DNA from: Oscillospiraceae bacterium
GTDB lineage: Bacteria > Bacillota > Clostridia > Oscillospirales > CAG-272
Reading direction: 5' to 3'
Assembly: GCA_015065205.1 (NCBI GenBank)
Contig: SVQS01000024.1
Span: forward strand, 1 to 17,094
Length of the DNA: 17,094 nucleotides
Of the stretch, positions 7,049 to 14,601 are shown one piece after another. A model generated the notes under the pieces. That model ran no database searches. It was not told the DNA's origin and saw nothing but the letters and a program-made list of their open reading frames with translations. Each line of letters begins with the position of its first letter. The first letter of the stretch is position 1. Position numbers and translations under genes: made by a program.

Positions 7049-7492
7049 ATGAAAGTGATTTTTTTAACCGACGTAAAAGGACAGGGTAAGAAGAATCAGG
7101 TCGTTGAGGTATCAGATGGATACGCAAAGAACTTTCTTATCCCTCGCAAGCTGGCAAAGCCTGCCGATGCACAATCCCTCAATGACGTAAAGGTCAAGGC
7201 AGAGGCACTGGAGTATCGCATTGCAACCGAAAAGAAGGAAGCACAGGAGCTTGCCGCAAAGCTCAAGGAGATCGTGGTAGTCATCAACGCTCCCGGCGGA
7301 AGTGACAGCCGTCTTTACGGTTCTATCACATCCAAGGATATTTCCGATGCACTCAAGAGCGCACATGGCATTGATATCGATAAGCGCAAGATTTCTCTTG
7401 CAGATCCCATCAAAGCCTATGGCACCTATCAGGCAGATGTTAAGCTTTACACCGAAGTAACGGGTAAAATCACCGTTCGTGTTGAAAAATAA
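7049..7492 (+). CDS. rplI: 50S ribosomal protein bL9
   Basis: A 147-residue protein matching bL9 throughout. The N-terminal rRNA-binding domain has MKVIFLTDVKGQGKKNQVVEV followed by the signature GYAKNFLIPRKLA. A long charged alpha helix follows (about 40-75), then the C-terminal domain beginning near APGGSDSRLYGSIT. bL9 binds 23S rRNA near the L1 stalk base and helps hold the reading frame. AGGAG at 7035-7039 precedes ATG 7049 by nine bases. Its position between gdpP and dnaB is the usual one in Bacillota. Confidence 0.98.
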   Translation: MKVIFLTDVKGQGKKNQVVEVSDGYAKNFLIPRKLAKPADAQSLNDVKVKAEALEYRIATEKKEAQELAAKLKEIVVVINAPGGSDSRLYGSITSKDISDALKSAHGIDIDKRKISLADPIKAYGTYQADVKLYTEVTGKITVRVEK

Positions 7493-7497
7493 AACGT

Positions 7498-8841
7498 ATG
7501 CAAAATGAATTGATCAAACGCCTGCCGTTCTCTATGCCGGCAGAGCAATCGCTCCTGGGGGCGATTCTTATTGACCCCATCTCCATTACGCAGGTGGCGG
7601 ACCTACTGGGCTCCGAGGATTTTTATCTCGAGGAGCATAAGCAGATCTATCTTGCTATGCAAGAACTCTTTATGGCAAACAGCGAAATCGACGTGGTTAC
7701 TCTCATCGATATGCTGGTTACCAAGGGCATTTATAATAAGTCGGGTGGCGAGGATTATATCCGCACGCTCACCGATGCCGTTCCCGATGCACTCAACATC
7801 AGGGACTATGCCCGCATTGTCAAAGAGAAGAGTGTGCTTCGTCAGCTCATTGCCGCGTGCTCAGAAATTTCCGAGTCGGCATATTCCGAGCAGGAGTCGG
7901 TTGTTGACATTATCGACCACGCAGAAAATTTGATTTTCAATATCGCACAAGGCAGAGACACCAAAGGCTTCCGTCACATCAAAGATGTACTTGGTGACGT
8001 TTATGCGCATCTGCACGACCTGAACACCAACAAAGAGGCTACGCAGGGAACGCAAACCGGCTTCTCGGCTCTCGACCGCGTCCTTGCAGGTCTTGGTAAG
8101 AGTGACCTCGTGCTTGTTGGTGCACGTCCCGGTATGGGTAAAACATCCTTTGCGCTCAACATTGCTACCAACGTGGCAAAGCAGACCAAAAAGACGGTTT
8201 GTATCTTCTCCTTGGAGATGTCTGCCGATCAGCTTGTCAATCGCGTGCTCTCCAGTGAGGCACTCGTCAACAGCTACAATCTGCGCACGGGCGAGTTAGC
8301 GCCCTCTGATTGGGAAAACCTTGCCAGAGCCGCAGGCGAGCTTGCAGGCTGTGATATTCTCATTGACGATACCTCGGGTATGACGGTTACCGCAATGAAG
8401 GCAAAGCTTCGCCGTGTTAAGAACCTTGGCATGGTCATTATCGACTACCTTGGTTTGATGTCCGGCGACAAGCATACCGAAAATCGCGTGCAAGAGGTTT
8501 CCGAAATCTCTCGCTCGCTCAAAATTATGGCAAAAGAACTTATGGTTCCCATCGTTTGCTGTGCACAGCTTTCCCGTGGTCCGGAATCGCGTACCGACAA
8601 AAAGCCGATGCTTTCCGACCTGCGTGATTCGGGTGCCATCGAGCAGGATGCCGACACCGTCATTTTCCTTTACCGTAGCGAATACTATAAAACGGATGAC
8701 GCGGCAGGGCAGGATACCAGCATTGCCGAGGTCATTATTGCAAAGAACCGTCACGGTTCAACCGGCACCGTCAATATGGGTTGGAACGGTCAGTTCACCA
8801 AGTTTGTAACCATTGCAGATGAGCGCGACGTAGGCGTATGA
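7498..8841 (+). CDS. dnaB: Replicative DNA helicase DnaB
   Basis: A 447-residue hexameric 5'-3' helicase of the replication fork; the Bacillus orthologue is named DnaC. An all-alpha N-terminal domain (about 10-110) and a linker are followed by a RecA-like ATPase with Walker A GARPGMGKT (208-216), Walker B MVIIDYLGL (312-320) and the block RDSGAIEQDADTVIFLYR. The C-terminal NRHGSTGTV motif is intact. Length is normal and I see no intein. Only five bases separate the rplI stop from this ATG, and I find no Shine-Dalgarno sequence in that stretch. Translation probably depends on ribosomes ending rplI. The stop overlaps the tilS start by four bases (ATGA). Confidence 0.97.
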   Translation: MQNELIKRLPFSMPAEQSLLGAILIDPISITQVADLLGSEDFYLEEHKQIYLAMQELFMANSEIDVVTLIDMLVTKGIYNKSGGEDYIRTLTDAVPDALNIRDYARIVKEKSVLRQLIAACSEISESAYSEQESVVDIIDHAENLIFNIAQGRDTKGFRHIKDVLGDVYAHLHDLNTNKEATQGTQTGFSALDRVLAGLGKSDLVLVGARPGMGKTSFALNIATNVAKQTKKTVCIFSLEMSADQLVNRVLSSEALVNSYNLRTGELAPSDWENLARAAGELAGCDILIDDTSGMTVTAMKAKLRRVKNLGMVIIDYLGLMSGDKHTENRVQEVSEISRSLKIMAKELMVPIVCCAQLSRGPESRTDKKPMLSDLRDSGAIEQDADTVIFLYRSEYYKTDDAAGQDTSIAEVIIAKNRHGSTGTVNMGWNGQFTKFVTIADERDVGV

Positions 8842-10238
8842 CAAAACAGCAATTCAAAAAGGGAAAATTGATTGATCCGCGCCAATTGGCGGGGATTGAT
8901 GCTAATGCCCCCGTGCTTTTGGCATTTTCGGGCGGTGCTGATTCGATGGCGCTGTTGGATATGATGCAAAAAGATTATCCCGCCGCCCCCATCCTGTTGG
9001 CACATGTTAACCACGGCATTCGTGGCGAGGAAGCTTTGCACGATCGCACATTCTGCGAGAAAGTAGCCAAAGAACGCGGACTTGAAATTGCTTTTCTCGA
9101 TGTCGATATTCCCGCACTTGCGAAGGAGAAAAGAAAAGGACTTGAAGAGACCGCGCGCGAGGTGCGCTATGCCTTTTTTGCGGATTTGATGCGAAAGAGA
9201 GACATCCCACTTTTGCTTACAGCGCACCACGCTGACGACCATTTAGAGACTGTTTTATTCCGCATTGCACGTGGAACAGGACTTTCGGGGCTTTCGGGTA
9301 TTGCTCACATTCGTCCCTTTGCTGTGGGACATCTTGTGCGCCCCTTGCTTGGTTTTACCAAAGCAGAAATTCTGGAGTACTGTCAAAAACAAGGTCTTGA
9401 TTTTGTAACCGACAGCACCAATACTGACACGACTTATGCGCGTAATCGCATCCGTGCCGATGTGATTCCTGTGTTGGAGTCGCTCTATGCTGATGTATCC
9501 TATCGTACTGTGCGTATGAGCACTGACCTTGCCGAAGATGATTCGCTTCTTTGCGATATTGCTACTGATTTTGTGAAACAAAACAGTACAGCGAACGGTA
9601 TGAATGTCAAGGCATTGCGAGAGGCGCATCCCGCCATTCGCCGCCGCGCTTTGCAAATGTGGTTTGAAAAAGAACGTGGAGCTACCCTTAAGTCGGTTCA
9701 TCTGCAAGCTCTCTTACATTTGGTCGAAAGCGGCGATAAGAGTGCCCGTGTGGCATTGCCCACCGAGGTTTCCGCATACTGTACGGCGCGCGGACGCCTC
9801 ACGCTTACCAAAACCAAACCGCAAACTATTGGCGACTATACACTGCCACTAACAATAGGGGAAAGTCAAATCCCAAATACCGATATTTCCATTTGCATTA
9901 CTCCCATTGAAAATCCCAATGACGTTGACAGACGAAGCGGAAACGCCCTTGTGTTAATGGGCGAATGGCAAGACCTACAAAAAGCACTTGCGTGGCGCAA
10001 CCGACGCGAGGCGGATGTTATTATGCTTGGCAAAATGCACCGTCAACTACGCCGCCTTTGGGCGAAGAAGGGCATTCCCACCGAATTGCGTTCTGCACTC
10101 CCTCTCCTATGTCGTGGTGAGGAGATTGTATGGGCCCCCTTTGTGGGACCTTCTGACGAATTTGTAGGCAAAGTGGCAAGAACAGATTCGTCTCTTGCTT
10201 ACAAGATCGAAATCAACGTACCAAACAACGCGTTTTGA
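8838..10238 (+). CDS. tilS: tRNA(Ile)-lysidine synthetase TilS
   Basis: A 466-residue ATP-pyrophosphatase that adds lysine to cytidine-34 of tRNA-Ile(CAU), making lysidine so that the tRNA reads AUA codons. The P-loop is SGGADS at 31-36, and HHADDHLETVLFRIARGTGLSGL from residue 130 is the family block. The segment RPLLGFTKAEILEYC leading into DSTNTDTTYARNRIR is also diagnostic. The remaining 200 or so residues form the substrate-binding and C-terminal TilS domains; length is normal. The start overlaps the dnaB stop (ATGA, 8838-8841) and has no clear ribosome site, so translational coupling is likely. The order tilS-hpt-ftsH is typical of Bacillota. Confidence 0.96.
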   Translation: MTKQQFKKGKLIDPRQLAGIDANAPVLLAFSGGADSMALLDMMQKDYPAAPILLAHVNHGIRGEEALHDRTFCEKVAKERGLEIAFLDVDIPALAKEKRKGLEETAREVRYAFFADLMRKRDIPLLLTAHHADDHLETVLFRIARGTGLSGLSGIAHIRPFAVGHLVRPLLGFTKAEILEYCQKQGLDFVTDSTNTDTTYARNRIRADVIPVLESLYADVSYRTVRMSTDLAEDDSLLCDIATDFVKQNSTANGMNVKALREAHPAIRRRALQMWFEKERGATLKSVHLQALLHLVESGDKSARVALPTEVSAYCTARGRLTLTKTKPQTIGDYTLPLTIGESQIPNTDISICITPIENPNDVDRRSGNALVLMGEWQDLQKALAWRNRREADVIMLGKMHRQLRRLWAKKGIPTELRSALPLLCRGEEIVWAPFVGPSDEFVGKVARTDSSLAYKIEINVPNNAF

Positions 10239-10263
10239 ACGCCAAAAAGAAAGGATGATTGCT

Positions 10264-10818
10264 ATGCACCAAATGAAGGATGACATCAAGTATATTCTGG
10301 CCGATGAAAAAAAGATTGAGGGGACCTGCGAAAAGCTTGCCGCACAAATCAACGCCGATTATCCCGACCACGATCGCGAGCTTGTTTTCGTAATTGTACT
10401 CAAGGGTTCTGTCTTTTTTGCAACAGACCTCATTCGTCGTGTCAATCGCCCCTGCACAATGGAGTTTATGAAGGTCTCCTCTTACGGTAGCGGTGTGGAA
10501 ACATCGGGCTTTATTCAAGTCAGCCTTGACCTCAAGCGTGATATTAAGGATGCTGATGTCATCATCGTTGAAGATATCATCGATAGCGGCCGCACTCTGC
10601 AAAAGCTTTGCTCGTTGCTTGCTACACGCGGTGCACATAGCGTTAAGACCTGCGCGCTGCTCGACAAGCCCGAGCGTCGCCAGGTGGATATGGAGGTTGA
10701 TTATTCGGGTATCGTTATTCCCGATGAATTTGTGGTTGGCTACGGCCTTGACTACGCAGAATATTATCGCAATCTTCCTTACATCGGCGTTCTCGATCCG
10801 TCGGTTTACAGCGAGTAA
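10264..10818 (+). CDS. hpt: Hypoxanthine phosphoribosyltransferase
   Basis: A 184-residue purine-salvage enzyme that makes IMP and GMP from hypoxanthine or guanine with PRPP. The PRPP-binding loop VEDIIDSGRT is at 102-111. LKGSVFFATDLIRR and MKVSSYGSG upstream, and IPDEFVVGYGLDYAEYYRNLPYIGVL near the end, are standard blocks of the bacterial enzyme. The frame is open from a TTG at 10195, but that would overlap tilS. I prefer ATG 10264, which has AAAGGA at 10250-10255 with eight bases between. An in-frame ATG at 10255 lies inside that site and is less likely. It lies 25 bases after tilS and 40 before ftsH. Confidence 0.95.
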   Translation: MHQMKDDIKYILADEKKIEGTCEKLAAQINADYPDHDRELVFVIVLKGSVFFATDLIRRVNRPCTMEFMKVSSYGSGVETSGFIQVSLDLKRDIKDADVIIVEDIIDSGRTLQKLCSLLATRGAHSVKTCALLDKPERRQVDMEVDYSGIVIPDEFVVGYGLDYAEYYRNLPYIGVLDPSVYSE

Positions 10819-10858
10819 ATAATAAGAAGATCCCCAAGGGGGAAGGAGTTACAGATTT

Positions 10859-12997
10859 ATGAAGAAGAAAAACAGTTTTGGCCGTCAGCTGCTCTTGTAT
10901 GTGGTGCTGTTTGGCGTTATCATCGTTATGCTTTCATCGTTGTTTTACAACGACACAAATGGAACAAAAATTGAGAGTTATAGCGAGTTATCACAATATA
11001 TCCGCGGTACAAATGATGATGGTTTAGTACTCAAGTCGGTGTATGTTCATAATACAAACGATATTACGCTAACATTTGAGGATGGTACACAAAAGAGCTA
11101 TAAGGTTGCATACGTGGATATGTTCTACCAGGATTTCCAAGACGATCTTTTGGGAAGTAAGGATGATTTAGAAACAGAGGATCCTTCGAATCCGGGAACT
11201 GAACAACCATCGAGACCTAATGTTACTGTCGAATATCAACCGCAAGCAACTATGCCCTGGTGGGTCAGCCTTTTGCCCACGCTTGGAATTATTATACTGT
11301 TCGTTGTCATCTATTTTATTTCGTTCAAAAAGATGGGTGGCGGCGGAAAGTTCAACAACTTTGGCAAGGCTCGCGTCAAAACGCCTGAGGTGGATGAGAG
11401 CAAAAAGGTTCTCTTCCGCGACGTGGCAGGTGCCGACGAAGAAAAGGAAGAGCTTGTCGAAATCGTTGAATTTCTCAAGGATCCCACAAAATTCACAAAG
11501 CTTGGCGCAAAAATCCCTCACGGTGTATTGCTCCAAGGCCCTCCCGGCACGGGTAAAACCCTGTTGGCAAAGGCCGTTGCAGGAGAGGCAGGTGTGCCGT
11601 TCTATTCGATTTCGGGTTCCGATTTCGTAGAAATGTACGTTGGTGTCGGCGCATCGCGTGTACGCGATCTGTTTGATACCGCACGCAAGTCTCCCGCGGC
11701 TATCATCTTTATCGATGAGATCGATGCCGTCGGACGTCATCGCGGTGCAGGTCTTGGCGGCGGACACGACGAACGCGAACAGACTCTCAACCAACTGCTT
11801 GTTGAAATGGACGGCTTTGGTTCGCACGACGGTATCATCGTTATGGCGGCAACCAACCGACCTGACATCCTTGACCCCGCACTCCTTCGTCCCGGACGCT
11901 TTGACCGTCAGATCACTGTCAACTATCCCGATATGAAGGGTAGAGAAGAGATCCTCAAGGTACACGCACGCAACAAGCCCCTCGAGTCGGGTGTTGACTT
12001 CCACAAGGTTGCACAGTCTACCGTTGGCTTTACGGGTGCCGATCTTGCAAACCTTCTCAACGAGGCTGCATTGCTCGCCGCAAAGAAGGGCAAGTCCCTC
12101 ATTGGTATGGATGATATCGAGGATGCCTTTATGAAAGAGCTTCTCGGTCCTCAAAAGAAGACAAAGATCCGCACCGAAAAAGAGAATAAGCTCACGGCAT
12201 ATCACGAGGCAGGTCACGCAGTTGTTTCGTACTACTGTAAAAATACCGATCCTGTCAAGTTTATCACTATCATTCCCGCAGGCAGAGCCGGTGGCGTAAC
12301 TGTTAGCGTACCTGAAGTTGACACTTCTTACAACACGCGTGGCGAGATGATCGACCGCATTCGTATGGGACTTGGCGGACGTATCGCTGAGGAACTGATT
12401 ATGGATGATATTTCCACCGGCGCATCGGGTGACATTCAACAGGCAACCAAGATCGCACGCGGAATGGTTACTCGCTACGGTATGAGTGACCGTCTCGGCA
12501 CGGTTCTTTACGGTTCGGGTCACTCCGAGGTCTTCCTTGGCAGAGACTACGGAACAGGTAAGGAATACTCCGAGCAGACCGCATCGGTTATCGATGAGGA
12601 AATCCAACGCATCATCAACGAGTGCTATGCCGATGCAAAGGTGATTCTCTCCGAACACATCGATAAACTGCATTTTGTAGCACAATACTTGCTCGGTCAC
12701 GAAACCATGGATGGCGACCAATTCAAGGCTGCTATGCAAGACGGTGCAACCGTCGAGCAGCTCGAGGCAATTGCCGCAGAAAAGGCTGAAAAGAGCCGCC
12801 GCGACAATGAAGAGCGCGCAAAACGTCAAGCTGAAGAAGAGGCAAAGAAAGCCGCAGAAACGAAGACGGAGCCTCACGATGCATCTTCTAACGATCAAAA
12901 CAGTGAGGAAGACCAATCCTCTCAAGAAGAGAAACAGGATGAAGACGACAACAACCAAGACGATAACGGTTGGGGCAACTTCATCCATCGCAGATAA
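10859..12997 (+). CDS. ftsH: ATP-dependent zinc metalloprotease FtsH
   Basis: A 712-residue membrane-anchored AAA+ protease that degrades unassembled membrane proteins and regulators. There are two membrane spans (about 10-28 and 136-156) around an external domain of about 105 residues. The AAA domain follows with Walker A GPPGTGKT (227-234), Walker B IIFIDEID (282-289) and ATNRPDILDPALLRPGRFDR. The zinc protease motif is HEAGH (449-453), with the third ligand Asp525 in STGASGDIQQAT. All catalytic residues are present. The last 55 or so residues are a low-complexity tail rich in Glu, Asp, Gln and Asn, ending in NFIHRR. AAGGAG at 10843-10848 precedes the ATG, next to a small CCCC/GGGG dyad. 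It is the last gene before a strong terminator. Confidence 0.98.
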   Translation: MKKKNSFGRQLLLYVVLFGVIIVMLSSLFYNDTNGTKIESYSELSQYIRGTNDDGLVLKSVYVHNTNDITLTFEDGTQKSYKVAYVDMFYQDFQDDLLGSKDDLETEDPSNPGTEQPSRPNVTVEYQPQATMPWWVSLLPTLGIIILFVVIYFISFKKMGGGGKFNNFGKARVKTPEVDESKKVLFRDVAGADEEKEELVEIVEFLKDPTKFTKLGAKIPHGVLLQGPPGTGKTLLAKAVAGEAGVPFYSISGSDFVEMYVGVGASRVRDLFDTARKSPAAIIFIDEIDAVGRHRGAGLGGGHDEREQTLNQLLVEMDGFGSHDGIIVMAATNRPDILDPALLRPGRFDRQITVNYPDMKGREEILKVHARNKPLESGVDFHKVAQSTVGFTGADLANLLNEAALLAAKKGKSLIGMDDIEDAFMKELLGPQKKTKIRTEKENKLTAYHEAGHAVVSYYCKNTDPVKFITIIPAGRAGGVTVSVPEVDTSYNTRGEMIDRIRMGLGGRIAEELIMDDISTGASGDIQQATKIARGMVTRYGMSDRLGTVLYGSGHSEVFLGRDYGTGKEYSEQTASVIDEEIQRIINECYADAKVILSEHIDKLHFVAQYLLGHETMDGDQFKAAMQDGATVEQLEAIAAEKAEKSRRDNEERAKRQAEEEAKKAAETKTEPHDASSNDQNSEEDQSSQEEKQDEDDNNQDDNGWGNFIHRR

Positions 12998-13006
12998 AAC
13001 AAAAGT

Positions 13007-13038
13007 AAAAGCGCATCCGCAAAGCGGATGCGCTTTTT
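13007..13038. terminator. Strong bidirectional terminator after ftsH
   Basis: AAAAGCGCATCCGC (13007-13020), a three-base loop AAA, then GCGGATGCGC with a T-run to 13038. The 14-bp perfect stem carries an A-run on one side and a T-run on the other. It ends the seven-gene plus transcript and the minus transcript of the small OadG-like gene. Confidence 0.95.
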
Positions 13039-13050
13039 GTATGTTGAAGA

Positions 13051-13194
13051 TTAGTCTTCCTTTTTCTTTTTAGAGGAAACCTTATTCAGGAGCATTGTTA
13101 CCAAAATAATAGCTCCCATAACGACCAAAATGCCGATCATACCTTTAGCGAGATATGCAAGGCTGGTTACAAAATTCATAGGCTGAAAGTTCAT
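13051..13194 (-). CDS. 47-residue OadG-like small membrane subunit
   Basis: This short reading frame begins MNFQPMNFVTSLAYLAKGMI, has one membrane span (about 9-36) and ends in a basic, charged tail SSKKKKED. That is the shape of the gamma (OadG) or OadG-related small subunit found with sodium-pumping decarboxylase beta subunits. OadG proper is longer, with a linker and His-rich tail, so this is a minimal form. Its ribosome site AAGGAGG (13202-13208) is excellent, seven bases from the ATG, and overlaps the stop codon of the beta-subunit gene just upstream. The tight spacing (12 bases) strongly suggests co-translation. It likely helps assemble or stabilise the beta subunit; this is inferred from neighbours, not from a catalytic motif. 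Confidence 0.8.
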   Translation of the reverse strand: MNFQPMNFVTSLAYLAKGMIGILVVMGAIILVTMLLNKVSSKKKKED

Positions 13195-13206
13195 ACGTGT
13201 TCCTCC

Positions 13207-14328
13207 TTATTTCAAAAAGAAGTTCAAAATCAAACCGCCCGCAATAACGGATGCGATCTGACCGGAAACGTTAACACCAATGGAGTGCATGAGAAGGAAG
13301 TTTTGAGGATCTTCCTTCAGTCCCATTTTATGTACAATACGACCGGACATAGGGAATGCGGAAATTCCTGCAGCACCAATCATGGGGTTGATCTTCTTTT
13401 TGGAGAAGAGGTTGATCAGTTTTGCAAAGAGTACACCACCGGCTGTGTCGAAGATGAATGCAAACAGACCAAGACCCAGGATGAGCAGAGTTTGCAGGTT
13501 GAGGAATTTTTCTGCGGTCATTTGAGATGCGATGGAAATACCAAGGAAAATGGTGATGAGGTTTGCGAGAACCTTTTGAGCAGTTTCGGAAAGAGAGTCG
13601 AGAACACCACATTCACGAATGAGGTTACCAAACATCAAGAAACCAACAAGAGATACTGCCGAGGGGGCAACAAGACCTGCGATAAGGGTGATAACAATGG
13701 GGAAGAGGATACGCGTCAGCTTGCTGACTTCCTTTGCCTCATAAGGCATACGGATCATACGCTCTTTCTTTGTTGTGAGCATCTTGATGATGGGGGGCTG
13801 AATAATGGGAACGAGTGCCATATAGGAGTAAGCCGCTACCATAATTGCACCTGTATACTGCGAGTTCAATTTTTGGGAAACGGAAATTGCTGTGGGGCCG
13901 TCAGCCGCACCGATAATTGCAATGGATGCTGCATCGTTGATGTCAAAGAACATCGAAGCGAGGCAAAGGGTAAAGAAGATACCGAATTGTGCTGCTGCAC
14001 CGAAAATCATCAATTTGGGATTGGAGAGCAGAGGACCGAAGTCGATCATAGCACCAATACCAATGAACAGGAGCAAGGGGAACAGCTCGTTTGCAATACC
14101 CGCATTGTAAAGCGTGGTAATTGCGCCGTGTTCGGTGATGGCATCTGCAAACGGAATGTTAACAAGAATGGCACCAAAGCCCATAGGTAACAGGAGTGTA
14201 GGTTCCATTTCTTTTTTAATGGCAAGATAGATCAACGTGCCGCCAATGAGCCACATAACGACCATTTTCCAGCCGTCACCTTGAAACAGATGCGCGATGT
14301 TTTCCCAAAGGAATGACAAGAAATCCAT
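13207..14328 (-). CDS. Sodium ion-translocating decarboxylase beta subunit (OadB/GcdB/MmdB family)
   Basis: A 373-residue polytopic protein of the family that couples decarboxylation of oxaloacetate, glutaconyl-CoA or methylmalonyl-CoA to sodium export. The hallmark GAADGPTAI (140-148) is present; its Asp corresponds to the sodium-site Asp203 of Klebsiella OadB. The blocks ELFPLLLFIGIGAMIDFGPLL, IRECGVLDSL and GAAGISAFPMSGRIVHK also match. I start it at ATG 14328, because AAGGAA lies eight bases upstream; the in-frame ATG at 14349 has no ribosome site. No carboxyltransferase alpha subunit or biotin carrier gene is adjacent, so either the partners lie elsewhere or this works without them. The substrate cannot be told from this subunit alone. 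Confidence 0.93.
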   Translation of the reverse strand: MDFLSFLWENIAHLFQGDGWKMVVMWLIGGTLIYLAIKKEMEPTLLLPMGFGAILVNIPFADAITEHGAITTLYNAGIANELFPLLLFIGIGAMIDFGPLLSNPKLMIFGAAAQFGIFFTLCLASMFFDINDAASIAIIGAADGPTAISVSQKLNSQYTGAIMVAAYSYMALVPIIQPPIIKMLTTKKERMIRMPYEAKEVSKLTRILFPIVITLIAGLVAPSAVSLVGFLMFGNLIRECGVLDSLSETAQKVLANLITIFLGISIASQMTAEKFLNLQTLLILGLGLFAFIFDTAGGVLFAKLINLFSKKKINPMIGAAGISAFPMSGRIVHKMGLKEDPQNFLLMHSIGVNVSGQIASVIAGGLILNFFLK

Positions 14329-14371
14329 AGTGTAGTTCCTTTCTTTCATAAAATGATAAAATTACCCAATC

Positions 14372-14400
14372 ATTATACCGCACCCCCCAAAAAAAGTCTA
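14372..14400 (-). promoter_or_regulatory. Promoter for the beta-subunit/OadG-like pair
   Basis: On the minus strand, TAGACT (14395-14400, four of six matches to consensus), a 17-base spacer containing T- and G-runs, then a perfect TATAAT (14372-14377). Predicted start near 14365, giving a leader of about 37 bases to ATG 14328. Confidence 0.68.
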
Positions 14401-14522
14401 TATATATTTTGTTAAAAAAGCGCTCCAAAAATGAACAAATTGTAAATGTGTGTTGCTTTTTAAGGATGAATAAAAATATATTATAAATAGGTAAGAATTT
14501 TTTGGAAAACGACAAAAAGAAC

Positions 14523-14551
14523 TTGCAAATTCCACTTTAGTCTGTTATAAT
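14523..14551 (+). promoter_or_regulatory. Extended -10 promoter for the DUF1538/P-II unit
   Basis: TTGCAA (14523-14528), a 17-base spacer and TATAAT (14546-14551) preceded by TGT. Predicted start near 14558, practically on the in-frame ATG at 14557 and about 44 bases before the preferred TTG start at 14602. The 120 bases upstream are strongly AT-rich with short A- and T-runs and show no further feature I can support. Confidence 0.83.
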
Positions 14552-14585
14552 ATACAATGAGGGGGTATGGCTCTCAATTATCACG

Positions 14586-14592
14586 AAAGGAA
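14586..14592 (+). promoter_or_regulatory. Ribosome site that sets the TTG start of the DUF1538 gene
   Basis: AAAGGAA at 14586-14592 lies nine bases before TTG 14602. The upstream in-frame ATG at 14557 has no ribosome site and coincides with the predicted transcription start. The TTG start puts the protein's first residues directly before the amphipathic segment where the family homology begins. Confidence 0.6.
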
Positions 14593-14601
14593 CACGAACA
14601 G

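Noticed and set aside
11168..12988. 606-codon open frame on the minus strand
   Set aside because: It is exactly antisense to ftsH, which has every family motif. The predicted protein is Cys- and His-rich without any recognisable domain, and it has no ribosome site. It is a by-product of codon choice in ftsH.
13285..14190. 301-codon plus-strand frame
   Set aside because: Antisense to the decarboxylase beta subunit, composition rich in Cys, Asn and Glu with no domain, and no promoter or ribosome site.
14466..14486. Six-codon reading frame after AAGG upstream of the DUF1538 gene
   Set aside because: It lies upstream of the predicted transcription start at about 14558, so it would not be in the transcript.
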